In this document: positions 33,232 to 46,451 of the stretch, in pieces | Numbering within the stretch: position 1 is the first letter of the stretch | How the letters are laid out: the number at the start of each line of letters is the position of its first letter | Assembly (NCBI GenBank): GCA_019828545.1 | Contig: JACVRA010000089.1 | Span: forward strand, 62,001 to 126,000 | Length of the DNA: 64,000 nucleotides | Source of the DNA: Paracamarosporium sp. OC-R06-R3 | Lineage: Eukaryota > Ascomycota > Dothideomycetes > Pleosporales > Didymosphaeriaceae | Reading direction: 5' to 3' | Notes under the pieces: generated by a model | Seen by the model: the letters and a program-made list of their open reading frames with translations, nothing else | What the model was told of the DNA's origin: nothing | The model's database searches: none | Translations under genes and position numbers: made by a program

Positions 33232-33589
33232 ATGGCATACTCCAGGCTTTTCACGTAAGTCACCAAGCTTTGGAACCCATTGCGCCTCCCTCCACCGCAT
33301 GGGAGGTGCCTGTGCTGTCTGCCGTACGCTAAACATCGCCTTAGACCTCGCAACTTCTCCCTCTTTACCATCTTCTCGCTTGGTGGAGGCTACATGGCCA
33401 TCAAGTCGCGGGCACTGGCTGTGAAGCAGCGAGAGACTGGGGACTACAGCGTTACTGTGGATCGATCGGGTAAGTGGTATGCCCAGGCGGCCTCGTGAGT
33501 AGCAGGCAACTCAAACAACAGCGTGCCTCGTACGCAGCATAGGAGGCTTATGGCAGGCTGCTGACAAGATCACAGGTGGCGGCATCTGA
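33232..33589 (+). CDS. 64-residue probable mitochondrial membrane protein
   Basis: Three exons (33232-33254, 33345-33469, 33543-33589) with introns of 90 and 73 bp sum to 195 nt. The protein starts MAYSRLFTPRNFSLFTIFSL, an amphipathic/hydrophobic segment that could be a single membrane anchor. It continues GGGYMAIKSRALAVKQRETG, then DYSVTVDRSGGLW and ends QAADKITGGGI. Small fungal proteins with this layout (short anchor, K/R-rich turn, 'YxVxVDRSGGG') are typical inner-membrane or respiratory accessory polypeptides, but I cannot name this one. Evidence that it is real: GTAAGT donors at both introns, TTAG and ATAG acceptors, an intact frame over two junctions and a family-like C-terminus. It is short enough to be missed by gene finders. 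Confidence 0.72.
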
Positions 33590-34618
33590 AATTCAGCGAA
33601 CGGAATGGCGTTAGGGCATCAGCATTATGGCTTCGGCACGGCTCGCATTACTTTGCATCATCAGTCATTCTCTATAGTGCGCGTCATTCTGAAACGTCAG
33701 TAAACAAACATGACTTCAGGCCCACAGCCGACCTTCTGCCCACTGTGCAAAAATGTCCGAATGGATGCGTTCCCTCAGACGCTGACTGCAGGCTTCAAAC
33801 ATGCCCACTCTCCGAGAGCAGCACATACCAACTAACGGAATCCGGAATATGCGGCCATCGGTGGTTCACGGTGATTTGGACCAGTGCCCAGCGAAGCCCA
33901 CGTCCTTTCGGTGCAACGGTGCAGGAGAAAGCGATGAAGGCGACGAAGGCAAACCCTTCTCAGCATAATTGACCAGTTCATTTCGAAGAGACGCAGCAAT
34001 GCTCTCAAGTGTTGCACAAGTCGCGTGAAGATATCGCGTGGTCGGTTGGGTCGGAGCATGCGGCTGCAGTCTGCCAGCCCCCACAGGCATGGCGCTGCTA
34101 ATAATAAGCACCTCAGCCTCACGCGGCCCACTCAATCCTGCCATCCTGGAAGCAATGCCGCAGCCCTAGGAGCGAACACTCCAATCGCAGAAGCCCGTAG
34201 AAGTCCACAACGAATCAAAAGTGCTTTCTCCCGCGTGGTTGACTCCTTGGCTACGCCGGCATCGCGGCAGCCCTTGCACTGCGCTTTTCCCATATGTTGA
34301 CAGCTGTCTATCCGGCAGCCAATCGCTGCGACGGATGTGTATGGTCGCTGCAAGAACCACCCGACGGGCGTTGTTTGCGTTGGTCTGTGGTAAGCCTAAC
34401 GTCGAATTCTCCTAAAACAGGCGTTCGGCTTCCTACCTCAAGGGCGCAGCTAAGACTACTCATTCTCTCTTCGCCATGCTCAGTCTTTCAATATCACTGC
34501 TCAAACCACCCGAAACTAACGTCCATCTGTAAAGCTCCACACCGATCATCCACCAAGAACACATGCGCTCGGTCTTTCCTTTTCTCTTGCATGACAAACC
34601 TAGCCATCACCAGTAAAC
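33590..34618. other. Intergenic, 1.0 kb
   Basis: No supported gene; several short frames on both strands have no domain character. Confidence 0.45.
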
Positions 34619-37600
34619 ATGGGTGAAGATCAGAAGTATTACGATGTTGATGACTACATGAGGTGGAAGAGAAGTCAAGGCAAAGCGAACAAGGTCGCAC
34701 CTCGAGCGAACCTACTGGCAGCGGCGAACTGGCTTCGCAAATTCTTCGATGCGCGCAAAACAAATTGGGCCGCCTTAGGCAGCCTGGCCATGCTATGCCT
34801 TGGGGCACGACGAGACATACCCGACATCCACATTGTCTATGACGACAAGGACTTCCAACGCATCAGAATGAAGCTACAGACCGACCCACGGTATGAACAA
34901 TAATGGCCAAGTTTGATCTATCCACTAATAAACTCAGGGTACGGCTACCAAAAGACATGAACTCCATGTTTTCTTCCAAGCTTCTAGTATCGACTGGTCC
35001 GAAATACAGGGACGCTGGTTGCACCGAAAACGCGGATATTGAAGTGGAAATGATCCCACCAGGTATACACGTCAGCTTGTACGAGATGAGAAAGGTGCTG
35101 ACGTAGTCCAGGTTCCCATGGGACACCGCCGAGCGATATCTTACGAAACAATCAAGCGATGTTGTCTCTCAATCTGGACGGGAAAATCACCAACATTAAA
35201 GGCTTGAACATAATATACCTAGTTAAAAGCACCGTACATCTGTGCACCGATCAAAGCCTGCTCTGGGATCCAAAAAAAGATCTGTTGTGGTTATGTCGAA
35301 AATACGGCAAAGAGATCCAGTCAATACGAGGACAGTTGAGTACTCGACAGGTTCAGGAAAATTTCTTGGGTACTGCATACTTCTCCGCATTGTCTGCGGA
35401 GGAACAACGACTCTGTTACCATGTTCTGTTAGGAAAGGAACCTCCACCATCGATGTTTCTTACTCCTGCTCCACCCCAAGGGCAGCCCACTGCGAAACCA
35501 ATACCATCATCACAAAAACCCGCACCGTCACCAAGAGATAATATACCCCAGCAGTCGAATCTTCTAAGGCCTCCTATGCACGGCAAGTCAAAGACAGCAC
35601 CAGGCGCATCGTCTAGTGGCGCTCTCACGCAACCCGCTCCGCACACCCTTGGGGGGGCATCAAGAAAGGAAATTCCCCCAGAAGCTACACGGGGCTCTCG
35701 GACCAGGTACCGCAACTCGAGTGCTCCACCAGCACCAAGTGCGATACGAAACATCAGCCTTGAAGCCACAACAGCTCGTCCAGCAAGGACTTCTATGGAC
35801 TCTAGACCCGACCGCTTGCAGCAGCACGGTATGATATACCAAGCACAATCAGTAAACATGCTGAACGTGGCACATGCTGGAAAACCACAGGTAGTGCGGA
35901 CAAAGAAATCGTTCCCTCGAGTGGATGGCCAAGCAACGAGCGTCCAGGCCGTGCCAGTATTTGCGCACAAGCCTAACACCTCTACTACGCCAAATGCGGG
36001 CATACCTATGCGAAGTGAACCAAAAGCACGGCCACAAGATTCTGATTCGGCAGCGCGCACTAATTATACCGCTCTTCCATCAGCAACAGGTGCTCAGCCG
36101 CAGATGGTGGCGCACAAACATCCAGCTCATAAGATCGTGGCCCAGCGCAACTCAATTATACCTACAAGTAACAAGACAGTCACAACAGTTCCCACAAAAT
36201 CTTCTGTCGACGACTCGGACGGTAAAACTCCCTCTAAGAGCCTGGCTATTGTCGGTCCGGGAGGACTATACCCATCACCACCCAAAACCACGACACAGTC
36301 TGAGAAGAGCCAGCCCCCTGCATCAACCATTCAGAGCCAGACGCAGAGCGCATCACCTGGGTTTGTTTTCGAGCTTGACGCCGTTTCCCCACAAGTCGAA
36401 GCCTTTCCTCACACAAACCCAACCACAGAATCTGTTGCTGAGCTTCCCGCCGATCAAGTCCCATCGCAGACTATACTCCAGCAGGCCAGCACGCTACCAG
36501 ACACTCCGATCAGTCCGCCCCAAGCACCGACACATCCAGCATATATAGATTCGCCAGTGAGCCCTCCAACTACCTTCCTTCCGCTCGCATCGATGATTCA
36601 GCCACTGAATCCGGGTCCAATGATCGAAGCGTCAAAGCTTCCGTCGCAGGCCCCAAAGCCAACTCCTTCACCTCCATCCTTCGATTCACTTCCTCCAAGT
36701 CTCATGATTGGCTTCCGCGGTTCTCAACAGCAACCACCAACAAACGCAAGACCCCGATCGCGCGCATCATCACAGGCATCGAACAATTCTAACCCGTTGG
36801 CGATCCTCAATAAGTATCAGCGATACTATTCTCCTCCCAATAGCAGAGAACCTTCGCCCAGCAACAATTCAACATCTGCCCCGAATAGCAGACAGGTATC
36901 ACCGAACCGAGGCCCAGTATACAAGGCGTACACTCCTCCGATCACGCCTCCAATGCCGCCAAAGACGGAATCCGTACAACCTCACCCACCACATGGGATG
37001 GCGCAGAGTCAAAGTCTTACACCTCCGGCTCTGGCACCTGCTGTGGAACATGCTCCAACGCAGGGTGCACCGGTGCCAATGGAACACGCCTCAGATTTCG
37101 CAGGACGCGCATCACCACCAAACATCTTGAGGCCGGGTGCAAATATACCCCAGCCGCTCAAGGCTACTAAGGCTTTTCAGTTTCCTAACCCTCTTGCCGC
37201 TAACCCGCCAACGCCACAAAGTAGCTCACACATGAAGCACGATTCGCATCAAGGTATGCAAAGCGATATGGCAGTCCATGATATCTCGGCAAATGTACAC
37301 CCGCCTGTCGTTCAACAACAACATCCGGTGCCTCCACAACCCGAAAGATGCGCACCTCCACCACCACCCCAAGCCACTCAACCCCAATACATCGCCTTCA
37401 GCACGCAAAACACGCCACCATCTCAACCACCCCGCCAAGCCTCCCCCCACAGACGCAACATCTCCTCCGAATCAAACACCTCAACCACATCACACGACTC
37501 GGAGAAGCTAGCACAAGAGTACCAAATGGACCTCCCATCCTTCGAGGACGGGTACGGGGCGCAGGCGAAGAGGAGCAGCGAGGCCGAAGCACAGGCAGAG

Positions 37601-37735
37601 TTGAAGAAATCGCATCGCCCTTCGTACGCGGGGACTGGGTATGGTGAACAATTCAAGCTGGACTTACCGTCGAGTTTTTCCAAGAGGGAGAGTAAGCAGG
37701 GGAAGTTTATGGATGGGTGGGAGTTTATGAGGTGA
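34619..37735 (+). CDS. Large fungal protein, nucleotidyltransferase-like head and Pro/Ser/Gln-rich tail
   Basis: Three exons (34619-34890, 34938-35062, 35112-37735) with introns of 47 and 49 bp give 1,006 residues. The first 270 residues are conserved-looking: YYDVDDYMRWKRSQGKANKV, NWAALGSLAMLCLGARRDIP, DIHIVYDDKDFQRIRMKL, VRLPKDMNSMF and VEMIPPGSHGTPPSDILRNN, then LLWDPKKDLLWLCRKYGKEI. The G-S plus D-I-H pattern resembles a nucleotidyltransferase-like fold used by a family of fungal proteins, but I do not see a secure active site. The acceptor at 35111 was chosen because it alone gives PPGSHGTPPSD. From residue about 275 to the end the chain is disordered, very rich in P, S, Q and T, with runs such as PPQAPTHP and SPPTTFLP, and a short conserved tail (QEYQMDLPSFEDGYG). 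Function unknown; a scaffold or signalling role is plausible. Confidence 0.78.
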
Positions 37736-39376
37736 TGATATGATGAAATGAAGATTTTTCTGTTTTTCTAGATGGTGTTGGGTGGGTAGGTTTGCGGTTT
37801 TGTTTTATACCACGGTTTTTTGTTTATGCATTAGCGATTTTGGGGAACGGCGGGCTTGGATGAGATGGATAAGGGTGAATAGTTGGGGATTGCGAGATTA
37901 CGGGACTTCAAGATGTCGCCTTTATTGCTTTCTTGCTTTTGAGTATGGGTAGTAAAGAAGAGTTTTAGTGTGTATTCGTGTACTGCAATTAAGTTATTAT
38001 TGCCTGCTAGTAGCTTTAATTTACACATTGTGAACATGCACGTTGTCCATGCAGCAAATACTTCTATCCTAGCCCGTAGATGGATAGCCTAGGGATGAAT
38101 GAGCGGGGACGTATGTCAAGCTTCTCCGGGAATTATAGTGTGGGAATAGCGCGGTACTGGCTCCTCAAGATGCAAAACCCACGTACTGCGCGCAGAACGG
38201 AGCAAGAACATATCTGTCTTGATTTATTTAGGTGTATAGGTTTCTTGATAAGATACGCTTGGGATAGGAAGGTGAGTGTGTAGATTCAGCGTGTCCATGG
38301 GGTTGTTTTTGGTGTAGCGAGAAATGGTATGGTTTGCATGTGTAAGTGTCCTAGAAGAATGGTGTGAGTTGGATGTAAGGATGGACGTATCCGTAAGCAT
38401 TTAGCACAGAAAAGTGCAAGAAGCAATTCCGCAGACCGGCTGTAATGCAGCGAGATTGGTATGCGAATGTGGTACTGATAGGGGTTTTCTGGAGAGGGAG
38501 GTTATTTGCATACATGTTTTTTTTTTTGGAGATTGAGTATGATAGTTTCTTCGTAGGCTGGGATGGGTGGTGCGTATAGTGCACAAGTAGGTCGCCATGG
38601 GCATATTATTCTCTTGGATATTAGACTAAGTTTTGGATAGGACCTGGCTGTGATGGTAAGGAGGGTTGGAATTTGCGTCCAAAAGTACTTAATTACCTCT
38701 TTCTCATTTGTGCAAGTAAATTGCTTTTTGTTGAAGTACAGGATTGTGTGTTGGAGAGTGTGGAAGACGGATGTTTTATTGGAGTTTGTTGTGAAGATGG
38801 TTCCAGAAATTGTATGAAATGCGCATTTCGTATGTGGAAAGCGTGTGTGAATGTGAGTAGAGCGTGCGAGGATGGGTCTAGATTGTGTGGCTTTCACGGT
38901 TACAGTGAGGTGATGGCTGATACTTATCGTATTCGTGTCCATCATGTATACAAGTCCGATAATTTCAGTGTCATACTCGGTACATCCATCCCTGAAATTC
39001 GTGGGATGGGCAGCTGATAGAAAGGTCGAAGCGACAGACTGAAATATTTGACATTAGGTTTTGCCAATGAGATTCCAGTTTGTTGCATCGGACAAGCGCA
39101 GAACCTCTAAGTCATTGACTAGTCCTTTTATTCTTCTTCTTTGACCGTTTGACACAGCCAGGGAATTATATAGGGCGTCATAATGTGATGTCAGCAATCA
39201 GTCCAAATCTGGCTCGCAGAAATTCGCCGGAACGGGAAACACGCTAACCGAGTTTACCTTGCTAGCGCGGCATTGGTGAAGTTTAACGTCTGCCTGGAAC
39301 AAGACCTCACCTTTTCAAGCCATGCTATGCCGTGACCTTGTGAAGTGCCGTACGAGCGGGGTTGCATTTACGCGCC
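37736..39376. other. Intergenic, 1.6 kb
   Basis: No supported gene. A cysteine-rich open frame near 38673-39017 has no ATG start or signal peptide. Confidence 0.45.
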
Positions 39377-41244
39377 ATGACCCGGGTCGGAAAATGCGAT
39401 GTCTGCCGGTTGCGCAAAGTCAAGGTGTGCTTTCTCCGTCCGAGCCATGTCTCATCCTTAATAACTTCCAAAGTGCGATGAAAAGAAACCAAGATGCAGT
39501 GCCTGCAGGAGGTCAAACAAGTTCTGTGCGTATTCTTATGGGAAACCTTCGGCATTCGTGGTAGAAGACCCCACACAATTCTCCAGCCATGGGAAAGCCA
39601 AGGTCGCGCCTTTAGTATATCCCATCGATAAGCGGAAAGAGGAACGGCCTCCTACAGCTCCCAAGCGAGAAAAAAAGGAGCTAGAGATTCCCGAAAATGG
39701 TTACGAAGATCGTTGGCTATCATCACCGGATTGTAGTCTCTCGCCTAACGAGTATACCACATCTTCCTGTTCAAGTCTCAGCCTTTCGCCACCATCATCC
39801 CCAGAGACTTCACTCAGGGCTAGATTCATCACTATCCTTGAATCTTACCTTCACAATCACAGCCCTTTCGTTATAGACGGCTTATGGGTCCAACACATAC
39901 CAGCACGAATCGGCCACAATCGTGTCTTCGATGTTGCTGTAGAGTCTGCCATGGATAGCTTCGACTATTACAGGTCTGGTACTCACTCTTCACGAGAGGT
40001 TGCAATATTATCGCGAGGCAGAGCTTTGAGAGCGTTGCGACTGGAGCTGGATCGAAAATCGCTGAGCTTCGACATAGCCCAAGCGATCAAGATGCATCTT
40101 TATAGCGAGGTTTGTATTCTCACACGCTCCTTCATGCCAGGCGCTTACATATCGCTACAAGATCTTCATGGACTTCACTAACTGGCCCACTCATCATGTT
40201 CACATGAAAGGGTTGTTCGCGATGCTGAAAGCTGGCAATGTGGCACTGAGTAGAGATCACGACTTCTGGGTGTTTTTCCAGAGTACGTATGTCGATGAGG
40301 TATGGCTCAAACCTAATTTTATACGCAAGTATACATATTGATATACTTCACAGGTTCTAGAAGCCACCTATCGAGGAACACATTCAAAGTTCGACACCGA
40401 GTTCTACCTCACAGCCACGCTTCCCACTCTAGCCAGTCAATCATTGCCTACGTTTCATACAATCTCTATGGCTCTTATGCATTGCTGGATCCAAATTCCA
40501 CGCCTCATCTGCCTCATTCGACAAGCTCGCTCTCACTCCCACCCTCCGGCTCTCGAGCAAGCCATTTCACTCGCCTCAACACTTTGGACGATGATCCAGA
40601 CACCCATGCTGGAAGCTTATTTCGCCTCCACTACTACTATCACCTGCCTTCCTAGTGGTGTACCCATCGCTGACATCATTGGCACCGCCCTCTGCTTCGA
40701 CTCTGTCTACAGTCTCATACTGGCAACCCACTACTGGATGTTTAAGAACTACCTCTGCGGTCTCATACACACACTACATAGACACTTCCCTTCACAAACA
40801 GCTACCCTCCCATCCATATCCACAGTCATAGAAACGGACACTGATGCCGCGTTGCGCATAGCACAGGCTTTCATATACGCCCTATCCGAAAGTTGTTCTA
40901 ATTCACTCCCGTTGCTACTATTCCGCATTCTCGGGCCATTTCAGACGAGTACGGGGTCCTGGTATCGTGCACTTTTGAACACAACTACATCACTTGATTC
41001 AAGGAACTTGTCAATGACGGAAGCATACGCAGAAGCCGCACCCTCCCGCCGCGAAAGACGGATGATAGAGTATATTGTGGAGGAAACTCGGAATATAGCG
41101 AACAGATGGGGGTTCCCGACCGTAGAACTATGGCAGTTGGAGAAAGCGCAGGAATTTGTGAGTGGAGGGGTGAAGTGGCATGGACTAGATCTCATCGATT
41201 CTTGGTTGGGTGAGTGGGAAAGGAGGATTCAGACGCTAGTATAG
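39377..41244 (+). CDS. Zn2Cys6 fungal transcription factor
   Basis: Four exons (39377-39424, 39474-40109, 40162-40299, 40354-41244) with introns of 49, 52 and 54 bp give 570 residues. The first intron interrupts the zinc cluster. Once spliced, the N-terminus is MTRVGKCDVCRLRKVKCDEK, then KPRCSACRRSNKFC, a complete C-x2-C-x6-C-x6-C-x2-C-x6-C binuclear cluster at residues 7-34. After a serine-rich linker (TTSSCSSLSLSPPSSPETS) comes a helical regulatory region: VIDGLWVQHIPARIG, IFMDFTNWPTHHVHMKGLFA, then 'ISMALMHCWIQIPRLICLIRQ' and IADIIGTALCFDSVYSLILA. Such proteins bind CGG half-sites and control metabolic genes. Target genes are not evident; flanking DNA is gene-poor. Confidence 0.88.
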
Positions 41245-44200
41245 AGATCTTGCGCAAGATGGGTAATGCGCTCATAATGATTATATGAATTGGAAGAGAC
41301 TCGATATGGGCATCTACAATTGTGAAAGAAGCGAAACGAGAACACGACATCGTTGCTATCTATTGCAGCGCAAGGTCTGTCTGAGGTTTCAATGATAACG
41401 CAAGCATTAATGCGCGCTCAAATATCTTCACGGTCGTAATCGTGGCTAAACTACTTAAGCTATTTTAATGACAACCTATACATACATTTAAAAGCAGACA
41501 TAAGACTGGTAGACTCGATTTCGCCTTTTTCATGAAACACGTCATTGCATCGTTAACTTTCTAACTCATCCCACAGGCCTTAATAATAAATTGAACAGCC
41601 TGTTTTGACGTTGCATTATGGTACATACACTGCACATCTCCCATCCTTACAGAGTCAATGTCCAACCACGGCCTATAATAGCTCTAAGCAAGCCATAGAT
41701 TCTTCGAAGTGAACCGCACCATGGATCTTCATTTCACGAATTTATACACATAAATCTCAATGGCTACCTATACCTCGCAGATAGAAGCATACGGCCTCCT
41801 TCAAACATACATTTTCGGGTTTCCCATTGCAAATTCATGCTACAAGGCGTGAAAAAGCTAACGCCATCTCACTCATGGGTCAAGCGACTGATTATGTGCT
41901 TACTCATAAGTATCGTTGCAGATGATGTATGCATATGAAGCTCGAAAACAACAAAACAAACTATCGGTGGATGCTTGGATCCGTGCCGGCGTACGTGCCT
42001 CGAGGCGAATCTGTCTTTCTAAACCATGCTTAAATCGAATACATCGATTAAGCATGTTCATTCAAACTTTCGGAGATAGACGCTCGGAGAACAGCGGCAG
42101 TGACGACAGGTCAACGCGGCTCTTTTCGCATCGGAAGTAATTCGAGCTGAGGCGCTGCATGGAGATAGCATTTCTTCTCGTCCGTCTTGCTAGCACATCG
42201 CTGTTCAAATCATTATCACGTATACACATACATTTGATTCGAGCTCTCATGAGCACGTCCATGTATCAAAGTAACCCATTCGCACGTGCCCACTACTAAT
42301 CCCTCCACCAGTCCGCGATTCACACCACCGACATCCGATCTCAGTCTCCACTCACCAGTCAGTGCACGACAGCGCCTCGCTCTCCCATTTCAGCCCCATA
42401 GCAAAACCAAGGTTACCTCTGTAAGGTATGCAAAACCCCCTAAGCGCTGGCCCTTGACCTCGGCGATCGATATGAACACAGACATGTGGCACTGCGCAGC
42501 GCTAACTGCGTGAGTCAGTGACGACGAACCAGCCACCCGCCCAGTGCCGCAAAGCACAGGACAGCACAGTGAACAACCGGTGATCCCCTCGCAGTAATTA
42601 ACCCTCGGGCGTTTCAATAGCCCGTGGATACTCCGTACACTGTAGCGCCAATCCTTTCGCTTCGCGCACGCGCTCAGACGTTTTAGCTCCAGGTCATGGA
42701 AGCAGGTTTCGAAGCGACGACCGAGTAGGGTAAAGCGTATGTTACAGACGAATTCGCAAAGATACAAAGGATTGTAACGGTGAATCCCGAGATTTGCATG
42801 GGACAGGGACAGGGGCCTGCGATCGGGGACGTCGGTTGGGGACGGCAAATTGTCCGAGAACTGGGTACTTAGTTTCGCGCATCCTTCGCAAACCCACTCC
42901 TGTACTCGGTGTGTAGAAGGCAGACACTAGAGTAATCATAGTCACGACGTCGTAGTGCCCGGTGAGCGTTCGCGGGTAGACCAATGAGAGATTCCAAACT
43001 ACACAAGGGAAAGATTTCACAGCCCTAACCTGATCCTAGCCCTTCTAGTCTACTAGTCTGCCTGTGATCACTTGTTGATCTGCCCGCGAACACGCGCCGT
43101 CGTGTCCCTTGCGGCGCAGTTGCGGTTTCTCGGCACAAGTGGTAGGCATGCCCAAGCGGATACCCCTGTTGCGGAACCCTGGATGATTTGTACACAATTG
43201 CTGTACATAGCGTATGGAATTCCGCATCCCCGGTACGCCGTTGAGTGTATCACTAACTGCAAGTTCTCAAGCTAGCTAACATTACTGCATTGGGAATCGA
43301 TTGCCATATAGTAGACTGGCGGATGCTTCGGCCATTACGTATGTTATTCAGTGCGCAAGGCTACATGTATTGTAGGGGGTTGCGAATGTATCAGGATACT
43401 TCCTTGTGTCTAGCGTTTAGCAAGCTCTAGGGATTGTAGCGAGTAGCTTCATTGGAAGCCATGATGGCGTTGGCGTTGGAAGCACACGTTTGAGTGTCAA
43501 TTGAGCTGCTTCCGTGTCAAAGATGTGAAATGACAGTATCACGAATACCAATACATTCTCTAAATGCATTGGACAATCACACGTCATACACATCTACATC
43601 AACACATCCCCGGCCCCTAGAAACCGCGATAATCCAAGCGAGCGAACAACAAGATAATCGACACATAAAACTAACTAGAAGCGAATCAATCAATCAACAC
43701 TGATACTAAGAACCGCCATCATAAATAGTCCTAACGAGAAACGTATAAAAGCCAGTATCTCTTACAACACATTGAACAGCGACGTAAAGCACGTCTACAC
43801 TGATATGCCCATGAACCGCAATAACTCGAACGAACGGATAGAAAAGTACACAACATGTAAAACCAGACAGGAATCAAACGACACTGATATTCCCCCAATG
43901 ATACCACTCCAAATAATGAATTTATACAAGCTAGTACCTCTCTCTATACATCCAACAACACGGCATATGCAGCCCCGTCCACACCCCTCATCCCCACAAC
44001 TCGCAACAATCTACATAAACAGGTACAAAGGTACGCAACACACGAAACAAGACAGAAGAAGACTAACTCGACATCCTTCATAGACATTAGGAATCGCTAC
44101 TCTAAACACCGCCCATCCAACTGGAATTTTTACAAGCGTGCAAACAACAAGCAAAATCTATGTTACTCATGCGGACGCTCATCAGAATCGGACGGAACCT

Positions 44201-44314
44201 CCCTGGGACAAAGGAAAAGAGACGGGGATTAATTGTATAGCGCAATAGCACACCTTCCTCCCTTTTTTTCTTTTCTTCCTTCCCCCACCCACACACCACC
44301 ACACCCCCTCCCGT
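41245..44314. other. Intergenic, 3.1 kb
   Basis: The largest gene-free stretch in the window. Short frames at 43.5-44.1 kb probably lie in the 3' UTR side of NDE1. A 13-bp imperfect stem-loop lies at 42025-42056. Confidence 0.45.
42025..42056. other. Imperfect inverted repeat, stem-loop
   Basis: Arm CATGCTTAAATCGA pairs with TCGATTAAGCATG around a 5-base loop with one bulged base. It sits in the gene-free region; significance is uncertain. Confidence 0.3.
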
Positions 44315-46451
44315 TTAGAAATTCATCAAATCTGGAAACAGTCAGCGCACGGTCCCCACACACATCGAAGAAAGAGGGAAGAGAAATGGGACAGACGGGG
44401 GACTCACCTCTACCGAAAAATGCCCTCTTCGTCCAATCCATAGCCAAAAGACACCTTGTTCTAAAACTGACGCTCTGGGCAAAGTAAACGCCTCTCCAGA
44501 GATACACAGCCAGCAGCCCGCCACTCAGTCCATACCCGTTGATATCGAAGATAGCTGCATTCCCAATGTACGCCAGGCTGCCGAGATGCTTGTACTCGAA
44601 CGCCTTGTACACGGCGTCGTCAAGGTCGCCGTAGTCGACCTGGTTGAGCTGCATGCCCGGTGCCGCCTGCGCGATCTTGTTGAATTTGCGGCCGAGGTAT
44701 TGGCCCTGCTGGTGCGCGCGTTGGGCGGTTGCCGGGAGGGATGTGAGCTTTGAGTCAATTTGCATGAGGAGTTCGCGGAGCTCGCCGAAGTCGAGGGTTC
44801 CGCTGGAGTCTTTGTCGTACTCGGCGAAGAGCTTGTCCAGGCGGCGGAGGTGGTCTGCTGCCTGGGGAAAGCGCGCGCGCACGCGTTTAGCAACCACGCG
44901 CCAGTCACTGTAGGAGATGTGCAGTTTCTCGGGGTCCTTGCCTTTTTCCCAGGCGGTGGTCCGCAGGAAGCTGATGATGTTGTCGCTGACGTTGTTTTGC
45001 ACGGTTGCGCAGTCGCCGACGGCGTAGACGTCGCCTAGGGGCGCGCCGACCAGGCGGAGGTGCGGGTCCGTCTCGAGAGCGTGTCTGTTGTTTTGCCCTT
45101 CGAGCTTCTTGGCGAGTTTCTTGCAGAAATCGGTTTGGGATACGCCGGTGGACCAGAGACAGAAGCCCATGGGGATTTCCTTGGTAACGATCTTTCCGTC
45201 GTCGTCTTTTTGGGAGTATGTGATCCTGTCGGCGAGAACTTCTTTGACGCGAGAGTTCGTCTGGACGTCTACCGAGTCGTGGGAGAAGCGCTTCTCGGCA
45301 TATTCGGACAGAGCTGCATCATAGGTGTTCAGGATATGACTACGCGACTGGATGACGTGGACTGATATCTCGTTACGCAGAATTCTGGGAAAGAATTTGC
45401 AAAGATCCTCGTTCAGCATGTCGAATAGCTCAGCAGCGAATTCAACTCCAGTCGGTCCTCCACCGCAGACCACGAATGATAGAAGCCGCCTTCGCTCCTC
45501 GTCACTTGTTGTTGGTAAACAGGCGTTCTCTAGGTTTTGAACGACCTTGTTCCGGATCAACCGAGCATCACTAATATCCTTGAGGAAGTGGCAGTGTTCG
45601 AGGCCCTTCACGCCATGAGGGTTGGTGACGGAGCCGACGCCAACAACAAGCTTGTCGTACGGCACGTAGAAATGCTGCTTCTTTCCGTCCGACCCGACCG
45701 CAGACACCTCAACGAGCTTCTCTGAGAACTCTACATCTTCAGCCATAGCCTTCAAGAAGTGCCCACGTATACTCTTCACAATTCTCCGCACAGGCTCGAC
45801 TAATGACCGCAGTTCTAGCGTGCCGACCGTCGCGGACGGTAGCATAGGTGTGAACAAAAAGTGATTTGACGGCGATATGACTGTGACGTGGTAGTCATCC
45901 GGATTCAACTGCTTCAGGACAGCTACACTCCCCCAACCGGTACCTAGAACGACCAGCCTGGGCTTGTGCTTGTTTTGCCTCATCTCGGGCTCGTCATCGT
46001 CGACAAAATACTCGACAATGGGCAGGTTTTTCGGTCCACCCCTTCTCGGGTTCAAAGCCAACTCTGACACGGGTATATCATACGTTTCCGGGTCCTCCTT
46101 GTATGTAGTTGCGTCGTAGATGAAGAAGGCGACTACGAGCGTGCCGCTCATAGCGACGAACAGCCCTAAGGCCGCCGCCGATCTCCATGCGAATCGTATC
46201 AGGCGCGATGAAGGAGACGGGAGAGGCTTCGTAGATACGGATCGTAATATCGGCGAGCGGTGCTGGTTCAGACGCCCTTTGTGGAGAGTCGCGGATAGCT
46301 GCGGTCGCCGGTGGAACGTCGCGGGTCCGCCATTGCTGAACGACGCCCTGATCTGGGAATTAGAAGCTCTAGGTAGACTGCGACGTGCCAACAAAGCCCT
46401 GGCAGACGAGTGCGACGCTCGCGGTAGAGCTCCGGCCTGCCGGGAGAGCAT
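44315..46451 (-). CDS. NDE1: External EF-hand NADH:ubiquinone oxidoreductase (alternative, type II)
   Basis: Two exons (46451-44408, 44331-44315) with a 76-bp intron give 686 residues; the short last exon gives the typical C-terminus FFGRDLMNF. The N-terminus is a basic, serine-rich mitochondrial presequence, followed by a membrane anchor near residues 91-112 (AALGLFVAMSGTLVVAFF). The first Rossmann dinucleotide motif is VVLGTGWGSVAVL near residues 167-179 (FAD). The second is VVCGGGPTGVEFAAEL (NADH). Near residues 540-570 an EF-hand reads EYDKDSSGTLDFGEL, the Ca2+-binding loop that marks the external calcium-regulated NDE type. The enzyme oxidises cytosolic NADH on the outer face of the inner membrane and reduces ubiquinone without pumping protons. 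Exon 1 includes a quinone-pocket-like C-terminal region (YLGRKFNKIAQAA, LGSLAYIGNAAI). Confidence 0.95.

Noticed and set aside
38673..39017. Cysteine-rich open frame of 114 codons
   Set aside because: It starts at a TTG, has no signal peptide or upstream exon and lies in a gene-free stretch; no homologous pattern is recognised.
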